Origin: JAJDTQ01 sp963422385
GTDB lineage: Bacteria; Desulfobacterota; Binatia; UBA9968; JAJDTQ01
Reading direction: 5' to 3'
Assembly (NCBI GenBank): GCA_963422385.1
Contig: OY729432.1
Coordinates: 1,240,001-1,304,000 of the forward strand
Length of the DNA stretch: 64,000 bases
Shown: piece by piece, positions 1 to 8,839 of the stretch
How the letters are laid out: each line of letters starts with the position of its first letter
Position numbering within the stretch: position 1 is the stretch's first letter
Made by a program: the position numbers and the translations under genes
Notes under the pieces: generated by a model
Seen by the model: the letters and a program-made list of their open reading frames with translations, nothing else
Database searches by the model: none
Told to the model about the DNA's origin: nothing

Positions 1-383
1 TCCTCGTACTCGATCTCGATGTGCCCCAAGGCCTCCTCCGCCACCAACTCGTCCGCGGACAGCACCGCTGCCACCGGGTCGCCGACGTAGCGGACCTTGT
101 CCACCGCCACCACTGCCTGGTCCTTGTAGGTGGCGCCGTAGTTATAATTCAGGCCGGCCAACTCGTCCCGGGTGAGGACGTCAACGACCCCGGGCAAGGC
201 CCTGGCCTTGCTCGCATCGACCTTGAGAATCCGCGCGTGGGGCAAGGGGCTCCTCAGAATCTTCGCATACGCCATCCCCGGAAGCTCGATGTCCCCGGTA
301 TAGAACGCCTTGCCCGAAACCTTCTCGATCGCGTCGACGCGCACCGCCGGGCGCCCGGCCACTGATAGTCGCTGTTTTTTCAT
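1..383 (-). CDS. xanthine dehydrogenase/CO dehydrogenase large-subunit family, N-terminal part
   Basis: Partial: the gene starts at 383 and runs off the left edge, so about 127 residues are visible. They read VSGKAFYTGDIELPG, then LRSPLPHARI, then VRYVGDPVAAV, which is the N-terminal hammerhead (a/b) domain of molybdopterin-binding subunits of the xanthine dehydrogenase, aldehyde oxidase and CoxL family. The molybdenum-cofactor domain lies outside the window, so the substrate cannot be named. The ATG is preceded by GGAGACACC, a usable ribosome site. Family call is firm; the exact enzyme is open. Confidence 0.85.
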   Translation of the reverse strand, partial: MKKQRLSVAGRPAVRVDAIEKVSGKAFYTGDIELPGMAYAKILRSPLPHARILKVDASKARALPGVVDVLTRDELAGLNYNYGATYKDQAVVAVDKVRYVGDPVAAVLSADELVAEEALGHIEIEYE

Positions 384-464
384 GGGTGTCTCCGACACCC
401 TTCTTAACCGAAGTTACGGGGTCAGGCAATGACGCCCCGGCGGGGAGCGGCCTAGCGCCCATCC

Positions 465-2375
465 TCACGGCGAGCTTCGCTCCGTCTCCTCCTTCAAGGT
501 CTCCAGCTCGGTCCAGCGCTCCACGGCCCGGTCGAGGGTGGCCTTGGCGGCTTTGAGATCGTCCAGGACCGGCTGGACGCTGGCGAAGGGCCGCGCGTAG
601 AAGTCGGGCTGGCGGGTCTTCTCCTCCAGCGCGGCCACGGCCTGCTCCATGGCCTCGATGCGGTCCGGCAGCCCGTCCAGTTCCAGTTGCAGCTTGTAGC
701 TGAGCTTTGTGGGGCGGGACCTCGTCTCACGCCGGTCGCGAGCCGGTTCCCGGGCGGCCTTGCGCTTCGGGTCGTCGGTGACGTTCAGGGCCTTGCCACG
801 CCTGGCCCAGTCGCTGTAGCCGCCGGCGTAGGGCTGAATCCGGCCCGAATCCTCGAACACCAGGGTGCTGGTGACGCAGTTGTCGAGAAAGCTGCGGTCG
901 TGGCTCACCACCAGCAGCGTGCCCCGGTAGGCCACGAGCTGCTCTTCCAGCACTTCCAGGGTCTCGATGTCGAGGTCGTTGGTGGGCTCGTCCAGGATCA
1001 GCAGGTTCGCCGGCCGGGTGAGCAGCCGGGCCAGGATGACGCGGTTGCACTCGCCGCCGGACAGCGCGGCCACCGGGCTCATGGCCCGCTTGGCACTGAA
1101 GAGAAAGCCGCTGAGGTAGCCGACGACGTGGCGCGGTTTGCCGCTCACCATGACGTGGTCGCGGCCGTCCGCCACGGTCTCGGCCACGGTCTTGTCGGGG
1201 TCGAGCTCCCGCCGCAGTTGGTCGAAATAGCCGATCTCGAGGTTGGCGCCCGGCTCCACGGTCCCGGAGTTCGGGGTGATCTCGCCCACGAGTATACGCA
1301 ACAGCGTGCTCTTGCCGACGCCGTTGTTGCCGATGAGCCCGAGGCGGTCGCCGCGCATGATGCGGAGCGACAGGTCCCGGATCAGCGGCTCGGCGCCGTA
1401 GCCGTGGGTGACGTTGCGGAGCTCCACCACCTTGCGGCCCGACTGCCCGCCGTGCTGGACGTGGATGCGCGCCTGGCCCTGAGGCTTGAGGCGCCGCGCC
1501 GCCTCCTCCCGCATGGCCATGAGGGCGCGCACCCGGCCCTCGTTGCGCGTCCGGCGGGCCTTGATGCCACGCCGGATCCATTCCTCCTCCTGGGCCAGCC
1601 GCTTGTCGAACAAGGCGTCGCGCCGGGCGTCCTCCGCCAAGGTCTGCTCCTTGAGCCTGAGGTAGTTGTCGTAGGTGCCGGGCCAGCTCGTGAGCCGGGT
1701 GCGGTCCAACTCCACGATGCGGGTGGCCAGCCGCCGCAGGAACGCACGGTCGTGGGTGATGAACAGGACGCTGCCCGCGTAGTTGTAGATCCGGTCCTCG
1801 AGCCACTGGATGGTGCTCAGGTCGAGATGGTTGGTGGGCTCGTCGAGCAGCAGCAACTCGGCGTTGCCGACGATGGCCCGGGCGAGCCCCACCCGGCGCT
1901 GCCAGCCGCCGGACAGTTCGTCCAGACGCCGGTCCGCCGGCAGGTCCAGCTCGCTCAGGACCGTATCCACGCGCTGGTCCACGTGCCAGCCGCCGTGGGC
2001 GTCGATCTCCCGATGCAGCGCCTCCAGCTCCAGCAGGCCCTTGCGGTCCAGAGTCTCCATGGACCGGCGGCCGTAGAGGTCGATGAGGGCCTGGAGGTCC
2101 GCCAGCCCGGTGGCGACATATTCCCGTACCGTCTGCCGGAGCTCTTCGGGAAGCGCCTGCTCCAGCTCGCTGATCCGGATGCGGCTCTGGGTGTGGATCT
2201 CCCCGTCGTCGGGCTCGATCCGGCCGGTGATGAGACGGAGCAAAGATGTCTTGCCGGCACCGTTGCGGCCGATCAGACAAACCCGCTCCCCCGGCTCGAT
2301 GGCGAGTTCGGCGTGCGCCAGCAGCCGCTGGTCGCCCAACCGGAGGGATACGTCTTCGAAGCTTACGAGGGGCAT
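465..2375 (-). CDS. uup: ABC-F family ATPase, Uup-like
   Basis: A soluble 636-residue protein with two ABC ATPase domains and no membrane segments. The first domain has Walker A GRNGAGKT near residue 36, signature LSGGW and Walker B ending DEPTNHLDL. The second has GNNGVGKST near 350, LSGGE and DEPTNDLDI. The linker between them is charged, and the last 80 residues form a predicted coiled coil (KLSYKLQLELDGLPDRI onward), as in Uup. Members of this family act on ribosomes or on branched DNA rather than as transporters; which role applies here is not visible. Length matches the family. Confidence 0.9.
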   Translation of the reverse strand: MPLVSFEDVSLRLGDQRLLAHAELAIEPGERVCLIGRNGAGKTSLLRLITGRIEPDDGEIHTQSRIRISELEQALPEELRQTVREYVATGLADLQALIDLYGRRSMETLDRKGLLELEALHREIDAHGGWHVDQRVDTVLSELDLPADRRLDELSGGWQRRVGLARAIVGNAELLLLDEPTNHLDLSTIQWLEDRIYNYAGSVLFITHDRAFLRRLATRIVELDRTRLTSWPGTYDNYLRLKEQTLAEDARRDALFDKRLAQEEEWIRRGIKARRTRNEGRVRALMAMREEAARRLKPQGQARIHVQHGGQSGRKVVELRNVTHGYGAEPLIRDLSLRIMRGDRLGLIGNNGVGKSTLLRILVGEITPNSGTVEPGANLEIGYFDQLRRELDPDKTVAETVADGRDHVMVSGKPRHVVGYLSGFLFSAKRAMSPVAALSGGECNRVILARLLTRPANLLILDEPTNDLDIETLEVLEEQLVAYRGTLLVVSHDRSFLDNCVTSTLVFEDSGRIQPYAGGYSDWARRGKALNVTDDPKRKAAREPARDRRETRSRPTKLSYKLQLELDGLPDRIEAMEQAVAALEEKTRQPDFYARPFASVQPVLDDLKAAKATLDRAVERWTELETLKEETERSSP

Positions 2376-2427
2376 GGTCCGGTAAGCGGCACCAGCGCCC
2401 GCTCAAGCCGGTGCCGCCGCTCCAACC

Positions 2428-2769
2428 CTACTTGCGGGAGCGCGTGGCCCGGGCTCCCGGCGGCCGGTAGGGCACTTCTTTCTTGACTGCCTCATCCACC
2501 GTTTCCGGCGTGACCAGCACGGTGGCCTTGATGTCCAGGGCGCCGGCATTGGCGATGTTGAGCGAGACGGCCGTCGCCGTGGCGTCGTCGGGAAGATCGG
2601 CGATCAGGTAGAGGTCCGTGTCGCCGAAGCCGTAATAGAACCCCTCCACCGTACCGCCCATGCCCTCTATGGTCTGGACCAACGCCTCCCGGCGCCGGCT
2701 GCCGCCTTCCTTCAACAGGCCCACCAGCCCCGTTGCGGTGTACTTCGATTGGAACATGTATTTTGCCAT
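2428..2769 (-). CDS. GYD domain protein
   Basis: A 113-residue protein opening MAKYMFQSKYT and containing GGTVEGFYYGFGDTDLY, the hallmark of the GYD family (small ferredoxin-fold proteins of unknown function common in soil and marine bacteria). A basic tail (ARATRSRK) follows the fold. It sits just downstream of the alpha/beta hydrolase gene on the same strand, with 88 bases between, so co-transcription is possible. No enzymatic residues can be assigned. Confidence 0.85.
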   Translation of the reverse strand: MAKYMFQSKYTATGLVGLLKEGGSRRREALVQTIEGMGGTVEGFYYGFGDTDLYLIADLPDDATATAVSLNIANAGALDIKATVLVTPETVDEAVKKEVPYRPPGARATRSRK

Positions 2770-2857
2770 GGGTCTCCCTCCAAACTCAGTGATATTGGAT
2801 GATGGATGATATACCGTGCTTTTTCAAGCCGCGCCCCGAATCGTATGGCCCTCACTC

Positions 2858-3739
2858 CTATTGCTGGCTTGCGATGAAGGCCCGCACCACCTCGTTGAAC
2901 TCCGCCGGATGCTCGCGGTACGAGAAGTGGCCGGCCTGGTTGATGATGTGCATCTGGGTGCGGCGCTCGCTTCCCGCCAGGATCTCCATCAGGCGCATGC
3001 CCTGGTCGAGGGTCGCGGTGGGGTCGTTGTAGCCCCATACCAGCAGCGTGGGCCGTTGCAGGCCGCGGTCCCGGATCCAGCCCAGGGTCTCATCCTTCTG
3101 CCGCGCGTGCCGGGCCAGGAAGAGGTTGGTCTTGAGCCCCTGCATCTCCATCTTGTCCACGGCCTCCCGGTACTTCGGCAGTTGGGCGATGGCGGTGCAG
3201 GCGTCGAGCCAGTCGTCGGTGATGTGGTCGTGGCTGTAGGAATAGCGCTCCAGCACCCAGCGCTGGCTGTCCCGACCCAGCCGCGGCTTCGGCGCATTGG
3301 CGAACACGATATCGTTGCGCCCGACGCCGGGCGCCAGGGTGTTGGTATCCACCGGGATCACGGACTTGACCAGATCGGCCCTTTCAAGGGTCATGCGCGC
3401 CACCAGGTAGGCGCCGCGGGAATGCCCCACGAGGTGGACGTTGCCGAGCTTCAGGGTCTCCAGAAAGGCCAGCGCGTGCCGCACCACCGCGGCCATGATG
3501 TAGTCCTCGTCGCGCTTGGGATTGTCGGTCATTCCCTGGCCGAGCTTGTCCACCGCGTAGACGTGGAACCACTGCGCCAGGCCGTCGAAGTTGAGCCCCC
3601 AGTCGAGGCTGCAGTCGGCAGCGTCGTTGGAGCCGAAATTGCCGCCGTGTAACAGCACCAGCGGCTCGCCGCTGCCCTTCTCGAAGTAGCGGGTCCGGAT
3701 GCCATCCACGTCCACGAACCGTTCGTCCGCCTGGTTCAT
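2858..3739 (-). CDS. alpha/beta hydrolase, meta-cleavage-product hydrolase type
   Basis: A 293-residue alpha/beta hydrolase. The oxyanion region is LLHGGNFGSND (residues 29-39), the nucleophile elbow is GHSRGA with Ser107, a candidate acid is in WGYNDPTA and the catalytic His is in QAGHFSYREHP near the C-terminus. Start chosen at 3739 because GAGGAGGAATCG lies directly upstream; the frame stays open further 5', but that extension has unlike composition and overlaps an ATPase remnant. The nearest functional analogues hydrolyse C-C or ester bonds of aromatic ring-fission products; the substrate here is unknown. Confidence 0.85.
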   Translation of the reverse strand: MNQADERFVDVDGIRTRYFEKGSGEPLVLLHGGNFGSNDAADCSLDWGLNFDGLAQWFHVYAVDKLGQGMTDNPKRDEDYIMAAVVRHALAFLETLKLGNVHLVGHSRGAYLVARMTLERADLVKSVIPVDTNTLAPGVGRNDIVFANAPKPRLGRDSQRWVLERYSYSHDHITDDWLDACTAIAQLPKYREAVDKMEMQGLKTNLFLARHARQKDETLGWIRDRGLQRPTLLVWGYNDPTATLDQGMRLMEILAGSERRTQMHIINQAGHFSYREHPAEFNEVVRAFIASQQ

Positions 3740-3898
3740 GCGATTCCTCCTCGATGATCGGCCAATCCCTGTCCGGGGAAGCCTGCCGCGGGGATCTCGT
3801 GAATCGAGTTGCTTCTGCGCCGCGGCCCCGTGGCTCTTTTCGTCGTTTGCCCCACACTGTAGCGGATTGTCGGATGAAGGGTAAGAAAGGGGAGCGCT

Positions 3899-4065
3899 GA
3901 AATTCCCGTTTCCCGTGGTCGCCGCAGTCCGGGAAGACCACGCTCTTGAGAAGGCTCTTCGAGCCGCGGTTCCGCTACGTCTCCCTCGATCCGCCGGACC
4001 TTCGGGCCACCTTTGCCTCGGACCCATGCGTGCTTCTGGGGCAGTTCCCCCGGGTTGACACGTGA
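3899..4065 (+). pseudogene. AAA_14/DUF4143-type ATPase fragment
   Basis: A short remnant. One frame reads FPVVAAV and, after a one-base shift, the next reads SGKTTLLRRLFEPRFRYVSL followed by DPPDLRATFASDP and a stop. Walker A followed by a YVSLDPPDLR stretch is typical of the N-terminus of the AAA_14 ATPases with a C-terminal DUF4143 domain. The usual GPR before QSGKTT is missing, the reading frame is broken, and everything after about 60 residues is gone. It is non-functional debris. A second, larger remnant of the same family lies at 29722-30318. Confidence 0.6.
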
Positions 4066-4090
4066 CGTCCGGACGTCGATACTGTGGTTC

Positions 4091-5280
4091 ATGGAACAAG
4101 GCAGATTACGAAATTTTCCTGGACAGGTACGAGACGCCATCTTGCAGGTGCTGGTGCTGACGTCCCAACCGCTGTCCGCCAAGGAGATCGAAAGCCGGGT
4201 GCGGAAAATCACTGGCCCAACGCCCGCATCCTCAATCAGGTCTTACCTGAGGCTCAATACGCCGGGGCTTTTCGTTCGCGAAGAGCGTGGCGTATACGCT
4301 TTGCGAACACGCCGAAGCCGCGGCACCGGCACTCAAAGAGAGCTCGGCTACCCACGGCAATGGCAAGCGCCGTTCCATTGTGGGAAAGCGACCATCGTGA
4401 ACGCCGACTGCTTCGACTGGATAGAAAGCCGGGAAGCGAATAGTCTTCATGCCGTGGTGACCGATCCGCCTTACGGTTTGCACGAGTATACACCCGAGCA
4501 GCAGCAAAAATTGCGCAAGGGTAAGGGCGGCGTCTGGCGCGTCCCGCCCTCCTTCGATGGGAACAGGCGTTCTCCGCTTCCCCGTTTCACTACTCTGACC
4601 CGGGATCAACTGGAGCAATTGGAGACGTTTTTCTTCGTCTGGGGCAAATCCCTGCTTCCCAAGCTCGTTCCCGGCGCACATGTCGTAGTAGCCTCCAATC
4701 CCCTCGTTTCCTACATCATTTCAAGGGCATTGGCCGATGCCGGCCTGGAGAGAAGGGGAGAGATAGCGCGCCTGACCATGACCATGCGGGGGGGGGAGAT
4801 CGTCCGAAGGCGGCGCATGAAGAGTTCAGCGAAGTGAGCGTCATGCCGCGTTCGATGTGGGAGCCGTGGGTGGTATGCAGGAAGCCTTTCGACGGCCGCG
4901 TTCAGGACAACTTGAGGAAATGGCAAACGGGAGGCTTTCGCCGCCCCACACCGGACAAGCCCTTCGGCGATGTCATCGCATCGGGGCCGACGAGAAAGAG
5001 CGAAAGGGCCCTTGCCCCCCATCCGAGCCTGAAACCGCAGGCATTCATGAGACAACTCGTTCATGCCGTGTTGCCCTTGGGAGAGGGTGTGATTCTCGAT
5101 CCGTTTGCAGGGGCGGGCTCTACGTTGGCAGCGGCGGAGGCGGTCGGTTACGAGAGCATCGGCGTAGAGAAGGATCCTGAATTTTTTTCCCTGGCGTGCT
5201 CGTCGATACCGAAGCTTGCCGGCCTGAAGATCAACGGCAACACTAGAGCATGTATATCCAGCTATCCCGAAGTTTCATGA
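4091..5280 (+). pseudogene. beta-class type II DNA methyltransferase, frameshifted at a poly-G run
   Basis: An N-terminal winged-helix segment (about residues 13-75) is followed by catalytic motif IV DPPY (residues 125-128), a recognition region, and C-terminal motif I in VILDPFAGAGSTLAAAEAVG. The order IV-then-I marks a beta-class amino-methyltransferase (N4-cytosine or N6-adenine). The frame breaks at nine consecutive G (4788-4796): before it reads LTMTMRGG, after it in another frame come HEEFSEVSVMPRSMWEP and the rest of the family sequence. Ten or seven G would restore the frame. The start at 4091 has no clear ribosome site. The 3' end overlaps the convergent restriction gene by 38 bases. 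Confidence 0.75.
4788..4796 (+). repeat. homopolymeric run of nine G inside the methyltransferase gene
   Basis: Nine consecutive G lie in the middle of the methyltransferase coding region, exactly where its reading frame is lost. Tracts of this kind switch genes on and off by slipped-strand mispairing in known phase-variable methylases, but a sequencing or assembly error gives the same picture. Confidence 0.8.
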
Positions 5281-5835
5281 TGCCGTCTTTGTGTAGCGTG
5301 GCGGTGCGTGTTCCGAGCTCCCCTCTCGGGTTCTTCCTGAAATCATCCATTGTCACCTTGCCCGGATAAATCTCCGTGAAAGTCATCGGCGTCCTGTCCA
5401 CGGCCGGTTCGGAAACGGTATCTACCGCGTAGACGAAAACACACATCCACTGGTCTCTCGCTCCGTGGGTATCGACAGCGCCTCCGGCTTTTCTTGTGGT
5501 TTTTATTTCCACGCCTTCGGCTCCGGCCTTGCCAGCGTTGCCGGCATAAAGCCCTCTCACGATGAGATCAGGATGACCATTGAAATACCTGTTTTCCGTC
5601 AAAACGCGAGAATGATTGGCGAGGCTCGCCGTCAACATGTCGGAAAGCAGGCCCGACATGATCGCATGTCATCAAGCCGCTGCAAACCCTTCTCGGCAAG
5701 ATGCGAATTGACGTCGTAAAAGAAATCGTAGACGTCCTGCATCGCCATCTGGAAATCCTGCTGTCGCAGTCCATACGGAGGTTCTGCCTTCCGATTGAAC
5801 CTGGAGCTTTCAACAGTATTGCGTATGGTTGACAT
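5243..5835 (-). pseudogene. type II restriction endonuclease partner, frameshifted
   Basis: Read on the reverse strand. The first frame (MSTIRNTVESSRFNRK to GLQRLDDM) stops near 5632, and the second (MSGLLSDMLTASLANHSR to the end) begins near 5659, so one product is split by a small indel. The second part holds a PD-(D/E)xK core: GHPDLIV followed by GVEIKTTRKAGGAVDTHG (catalytic D, then E-x-K). Start chosen at 5835 since GGGAG lies six bases upstream; an in-frame ATG at 5898 has a poorer site. It is convergent with the methyltransferase, whose 3' end it overlaps, so the two form a decayed restriction-modification module. Confidence 0.65.
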
Positions 5836-5973
5836 GGCAAACTCCCAACAGCGCGAATTCCTGGTAGTTTCCAGCAACCTCGACTCTTGATCCTTCATCT
5901 CACGCTTGGAAATCAACCGGCAATCGGATAAGGGAGAGTGAGCCGGAAGGGGCAAAATCCAAGGAGGCAGGCA

Positions 5974-6798
5974 ATGGCGAAACCGAACGGCGACGAGCAT
6001 CCCATGCTGAGGGAGGGGTTGGGGCGGCTGAGAGGCAGAGTGGCCATCATCACCGGCGCCAACAGCGGCATCGGCCGGGCCACCGCCCGGCTGTTCGCGC
6101 GCGAGGGGGCCAACGTTCTGTGCTGCGACATCCAGGAGACCATGACGCCGCGGGTGGACGAGCTCATCATCAAGGATGGCGGCGAAGCCACCTTCCTGAA
6201 CGTGAACGTGACCGCGGCCGGCGGTCCCGAGGAGATGGTCCGGACCGCCATCGCACGGTACGGGGACGTGGACATCCTCTACAACAACGCCGGCGGCGGG
6301 ATACGCAAGCAGGCTCACGAGTTCACGGACGAAGAGTGGAACTTCATCATGGACCTCAACCTGAACGCCATCCAGAGGAGTGTCCGTGCGGTCATCCCCC
6401 ACTTCATCGAGAAGGGTAGCGGCAACATCGTCAGCACCGCGTCCACCTTTGGACTGCTGGCCTCGGGCAACTACCCGGCCTACTGCGCCACCAAGGCGGC
6501 GGTGATCAGCCTGACCCGGCAGATGGCGCTGGACTACGGTCCCAGGGGCATCCGCGTGAACTGCATCTGTCCCGGCGCCACCGAGACCCCGCGCTTCCGC
6601 GGGCATCCGCCGGTACCTTCGCTGCAGGCCGCCACCCCCGAGCAGCGCAAGCGCATGGCCGACAGCAACAAGGCGCTGCTGCGAATGGCGCGGCCGGAGG
6701 AGATGGCCTACGGCGTCCTGTTTCTGGTGTCCGACGAGGCGTCCTTCGTCACCGGCCACGCCCTGGTGGTGGACGGCGGCCAGACCATCGCCGTGTAA
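5974..6798 (+). CDS. short-chain dehydrogenase/reductase
   Basis: A classical SDR of 274 residues. The cofactor motif TGANSGIGRA is near the N-terminus, NNAGGG follows the central strands, and the catalytic set is Ser in VSTASTFG plus YCATK. The C-terminus ends in the usual VTGHALVVDGGQT. AAGGAGG stands seven bases before the ATG at 5974, which decides the start. It leads a same-strand group with a racemase-like gene and a LigB-like gene, suggesting one catabolic unit; the substrate cannot be read from sequence. Confidence 0.9.
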   Translation: MAKPNGDEHPMLREGLGRLRGRVAIITGANSGIGRATARLFAREGANVLCCDIQETMTPRVDELIIKDGGEATFLNVNVTAAGGPEEMVRTAIARYGDVDILYNNAGGGIRKQAHEFTDEEWNFIMDLNLNAIQRSVRAVIPHFIEKGSGNIVSTASTFGLLASGNYPAYCATKAAVISLTRQMALDYGPRGIRVNCICPGATETPRFRGHPPVPSLQAATPEQRKRMADSNKALLRMARPEEMAYGVLFLVSDEASFVTGHALVVDGGQTIAV

Positions 6799-6850
6799 AG
6801 CAGGACACCGGCATTTGGACGAGAGGCCATAGGGATCAGGAGGACAGGCA

Positions 6851-7570
6851 TTGTATTGCTGGCGCGGCACGGTGGGGGTGGTGAAGCCGACGCTGCGGCC
6901 CGGGTCGCTGGAGACCTTCATCCGGCTGATGCCGGAGGGGGTGTGCGTGGTGCCGCGCTACGTCGGCATCCGCACCGGCACGGAGGCGGAGTTCGACGAG
7001 GCCATCACCATGGCCGAATCCAGGGTGGCCGAGCTGGCGGAGATGGGGGTCGACCTGGTGGTGATCCAGGGGGTGCCCCCGATCATGCTCCGAGGCTACC
7101 GCTTCGATGGCGAGCTGACCGAGCGGCTCAGCCGGCAGTACTCGGTACCGGTGCTCACCGCCGCCACCGCGCAGGTGGAGGCGTTGCGGGCGCTGGAGGT
7201 GCGGACGATGGCCGGCCTCTCGTACATCCAGGGCGAAATGAACGCGAAGTTCGCCGACTTTTTCGAGCAGGCCGGCTTCAAGGTGACCGCCATGAGGGAG
7301 ATCGGGGGCGTGACCTTCGCCGACGCCGGCCGGATTCCGGCCGAGGATATCTACCACCAGGCCAAGAATGCCTTCGTCGAGTGCGGCGGGGAGTGCATCT
7401 ACCTTCTGGGGGCGGGCTGGGACTGCCTGCCCGTCATCGAGTCCCTGGAAGAGGACCTTGGGGTGCCGGTGGTCACCAACCTCAACGCCGACGTGTGGGC
7501 CACCCAGAAGCGCCTCAAGATTCACGAGCCCGTTGCCGGCCACGGACGGCTGCTCGGGACGCTGCCGTGA
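6851..7570 (+). CDS. Asp/Glu racemase superfamily, maleate isomerase/arylmalonate decarboxylase-like
   Basis: 239 residues with a TTG start supported by AGGAGG eight bases upstream. The fold is the Asp/Glu/hydantoin racemase two-lobe type; VDLVVIQGVPPIML and IYLLGAGWDCLPVIESLE fit the arylmalonate decarboxylase/maleate cis-trans isomerase branch. The first lobe has Gly where many relatives carry the first catalytic Cys, while the second-lobe Cys (WDCLP) is present. That single-cysteine pattern would suit a decarboxylase-like rather than a two-base racemase mechanism, which is an inference. Confidence 0.75.
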   Translation: MYCWRGTVGVVKPTLRPGSLETFIRLMPEGVCVVPRYVGIRTGTEAEFDEAITMAESRVAELAEMGVDLVVIQGVPPIMLRGYRFDGELTERLSRQYSVPVLTAATAQVEALRALEVRTMAGLSYIQGEMNAKFADFFEQAGFKVTAMREIGGVTFADAGRIPAEDIYHQAKNAFVECGGECIYLLGAGWDCLPVIESLEEDLGVPVVTNLNADVWATQKRLKIHEPVAGHGRLLGTLP

Positions 7571-7608
7571 CCGGCCGTCCGCGGTTGGAAGACTTGAGGT
7601 ATGGACAT

Positions 7609-7625
7609 GGCGCCATCATGGCGCC
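7609..7625. terminator. perfect palindrome, possible terminator
   Basis: GGCGCCAT-C-ATGGCGCC is an eight-base perfect inverted repeat with a one-base centre, 39 bases past the racemase-like stop codon. There is no T run, so it may be a weak terminator, a processing hairpin or a protein site. A second loose inverted repeat (CCCTTCG ... CGAAGGG, 7623-7667) follows immediately. Confidence 0.4.
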
Positions 7626-7727
7626 CTTCGACTTCGCTCCGCTACGCCTGCCTTGAGCTTGCCGAAGGGCTCGGAACGAACGTTTGCGGTTTGACGGGAT
7701 ACCGGGATCCGAAAAAAAGGGAAGCAC

Positions 7728-8795
7728 ATGGGACAGATACTCGGCCTGGGCATCACGCACTATCCCGGACTCGGGTTTCAGGGGAACATGACCCGCCGCA
7801 TCAAGATGTGCCTGGAGGACCCGGCGCTGCCGGAAAGGTTGCGCAACATGGGGAACTGGCCGGCGCCCATGCGCGAGCAGTGGAGCACGGACGATGGCCA
7901 GGACCACTCCGACGCCCACCGGCAGGACATGATCGACCGCTTCCGCATCGCCCGCCGGGCCCTGGACGAGTTCCAGCCCGACCTGTGCGTGCTATGGGGC
8001 GACGATCAGTATGAGAACTACCACGAAGACTGCGTGCCGGCCTTCTCCATTCTCGCCTATGAGTCGGTCGACGCACAGCCTTGGATGCATAGCCGCCGGG
8101 GCGCCAACGTGTGGGACGAGCCGGATGACAAGACCTTCACCATCCAGGGCCATCAGGAAGGCGGAAAGTATCTGGCTTCCAGCCTGCTGGACAACGGCTT
8201 CGACGTGGCCTACTCCTACAAGCCGCTCCACCGAGGGCTGGGCCACGCCTTCGTCAACTCCATCCTTTACCTCGACTGGGACCGCCAGGGGTTCCCCTAC
8301 CCGCTGGTGCCTTTCACGGTGAACAGCTACGGCCGCAAGCTCGTGGGCAGCCGGGGCATCCCGCTGACGCCTTCGGCCGCCCGGAACATTGCGGACCAGT
8401 GGGACCCGCCGGGCCCCCAGCCCTGGCGCTGTTTCGACATCGGCGCGGCCACCGTCCGCGCCTTCTTGAAAAGTCCGTGGCGGGTGGCCCTCATTGCCTC
8501 GTCGAGCTGGTCCCATTCTTTCCTCACCGCCAAACACGCCTTCATGTACCCGGACGTGGAATCCGACAAGCGCTACTTCCAGGCGCTCAGGGACGGCGAC
8601 TGGGAGACCTGGCGCAAGACCAACCTGCCGGAAGCCGAGGACCGGGGACACCACGAGCTGCTCAACTGGTTCGCCTTGGCCGGCGCCATGGCCGAGATCG
8701 GCCGCAAGCCCGACGACGCAGTGTTCCTGGAGTCGTGGATCTCCAACTCCGACAAGGTGTTCGCGCTCTTTCGCCCGCCGGAGCATCGGGGTTAG
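7728..8795 (+). CDS. class III extradiol dioxygenase (LigB-type) family protein
   Basis: 355 residues. The N-terminus LGLGITHYPG carries the first metal-ligand His of the LigB family, WGDDQYENYHED holds the next acidic and histidine positions, and IASSSWSHSFLTAKH matches the later SSSWSH region. LigB enzymes use non-haem Fe(II) to open catechol-type rings; several relatives with this architecture are only annotated as extradiol dioxygenases without known substrate. ATG follows GGGAAGCAC. It belongs with the SDR and racemase-like genes upstream. Confidence 0.8.
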   Translation: MGQILGLGITHYPGLGFQGNMTRRIKMCLEDPALPERLRNMGNWPAPMREQWSTDDGQDHSDAHRQDMIDRFRIARRALDEFQPDLCVLWGDDQYENYHEDCVPAFSILAYESVDAQPWMHSRRGANVWDEPDDKTFTIQGHQEGGKYLASSLLDNGFDVAYSYKPLHRGLGHAFVNSILYLDWDRQGFPYPLVPFTVNSYGRKLVGSRGIPLTPSAARNIADQWDPPGPQPWRCFDIGAATVRAFLKSPWRVALIASSSWSHSFLTAKHAFMYPDVESDKRYFQALRDGDWETWRKTNLPEAEDRGHHELLNWFALAGAMAEIGRKPDDAVFLESWISNSDKVFALFRPPEHRG

Positions 8796-8839
8796 CCTGG
8801 AGCTGCAATTCGGACCTTCTCTACATAAAGTCCGGCCCA

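Noticed and set aside
687..2486. A 599-residue forward frame
   Set aside because: Shadow of the ABC-F ATPase gene on the opposite strand; no family motif.
7623..7675. Possible CRISPR or mobile repeat in the CTTCG/CGAAG-rich intergenic DNA
   Set aside because: Only a single loose inverted repeat without spacer periodicity.
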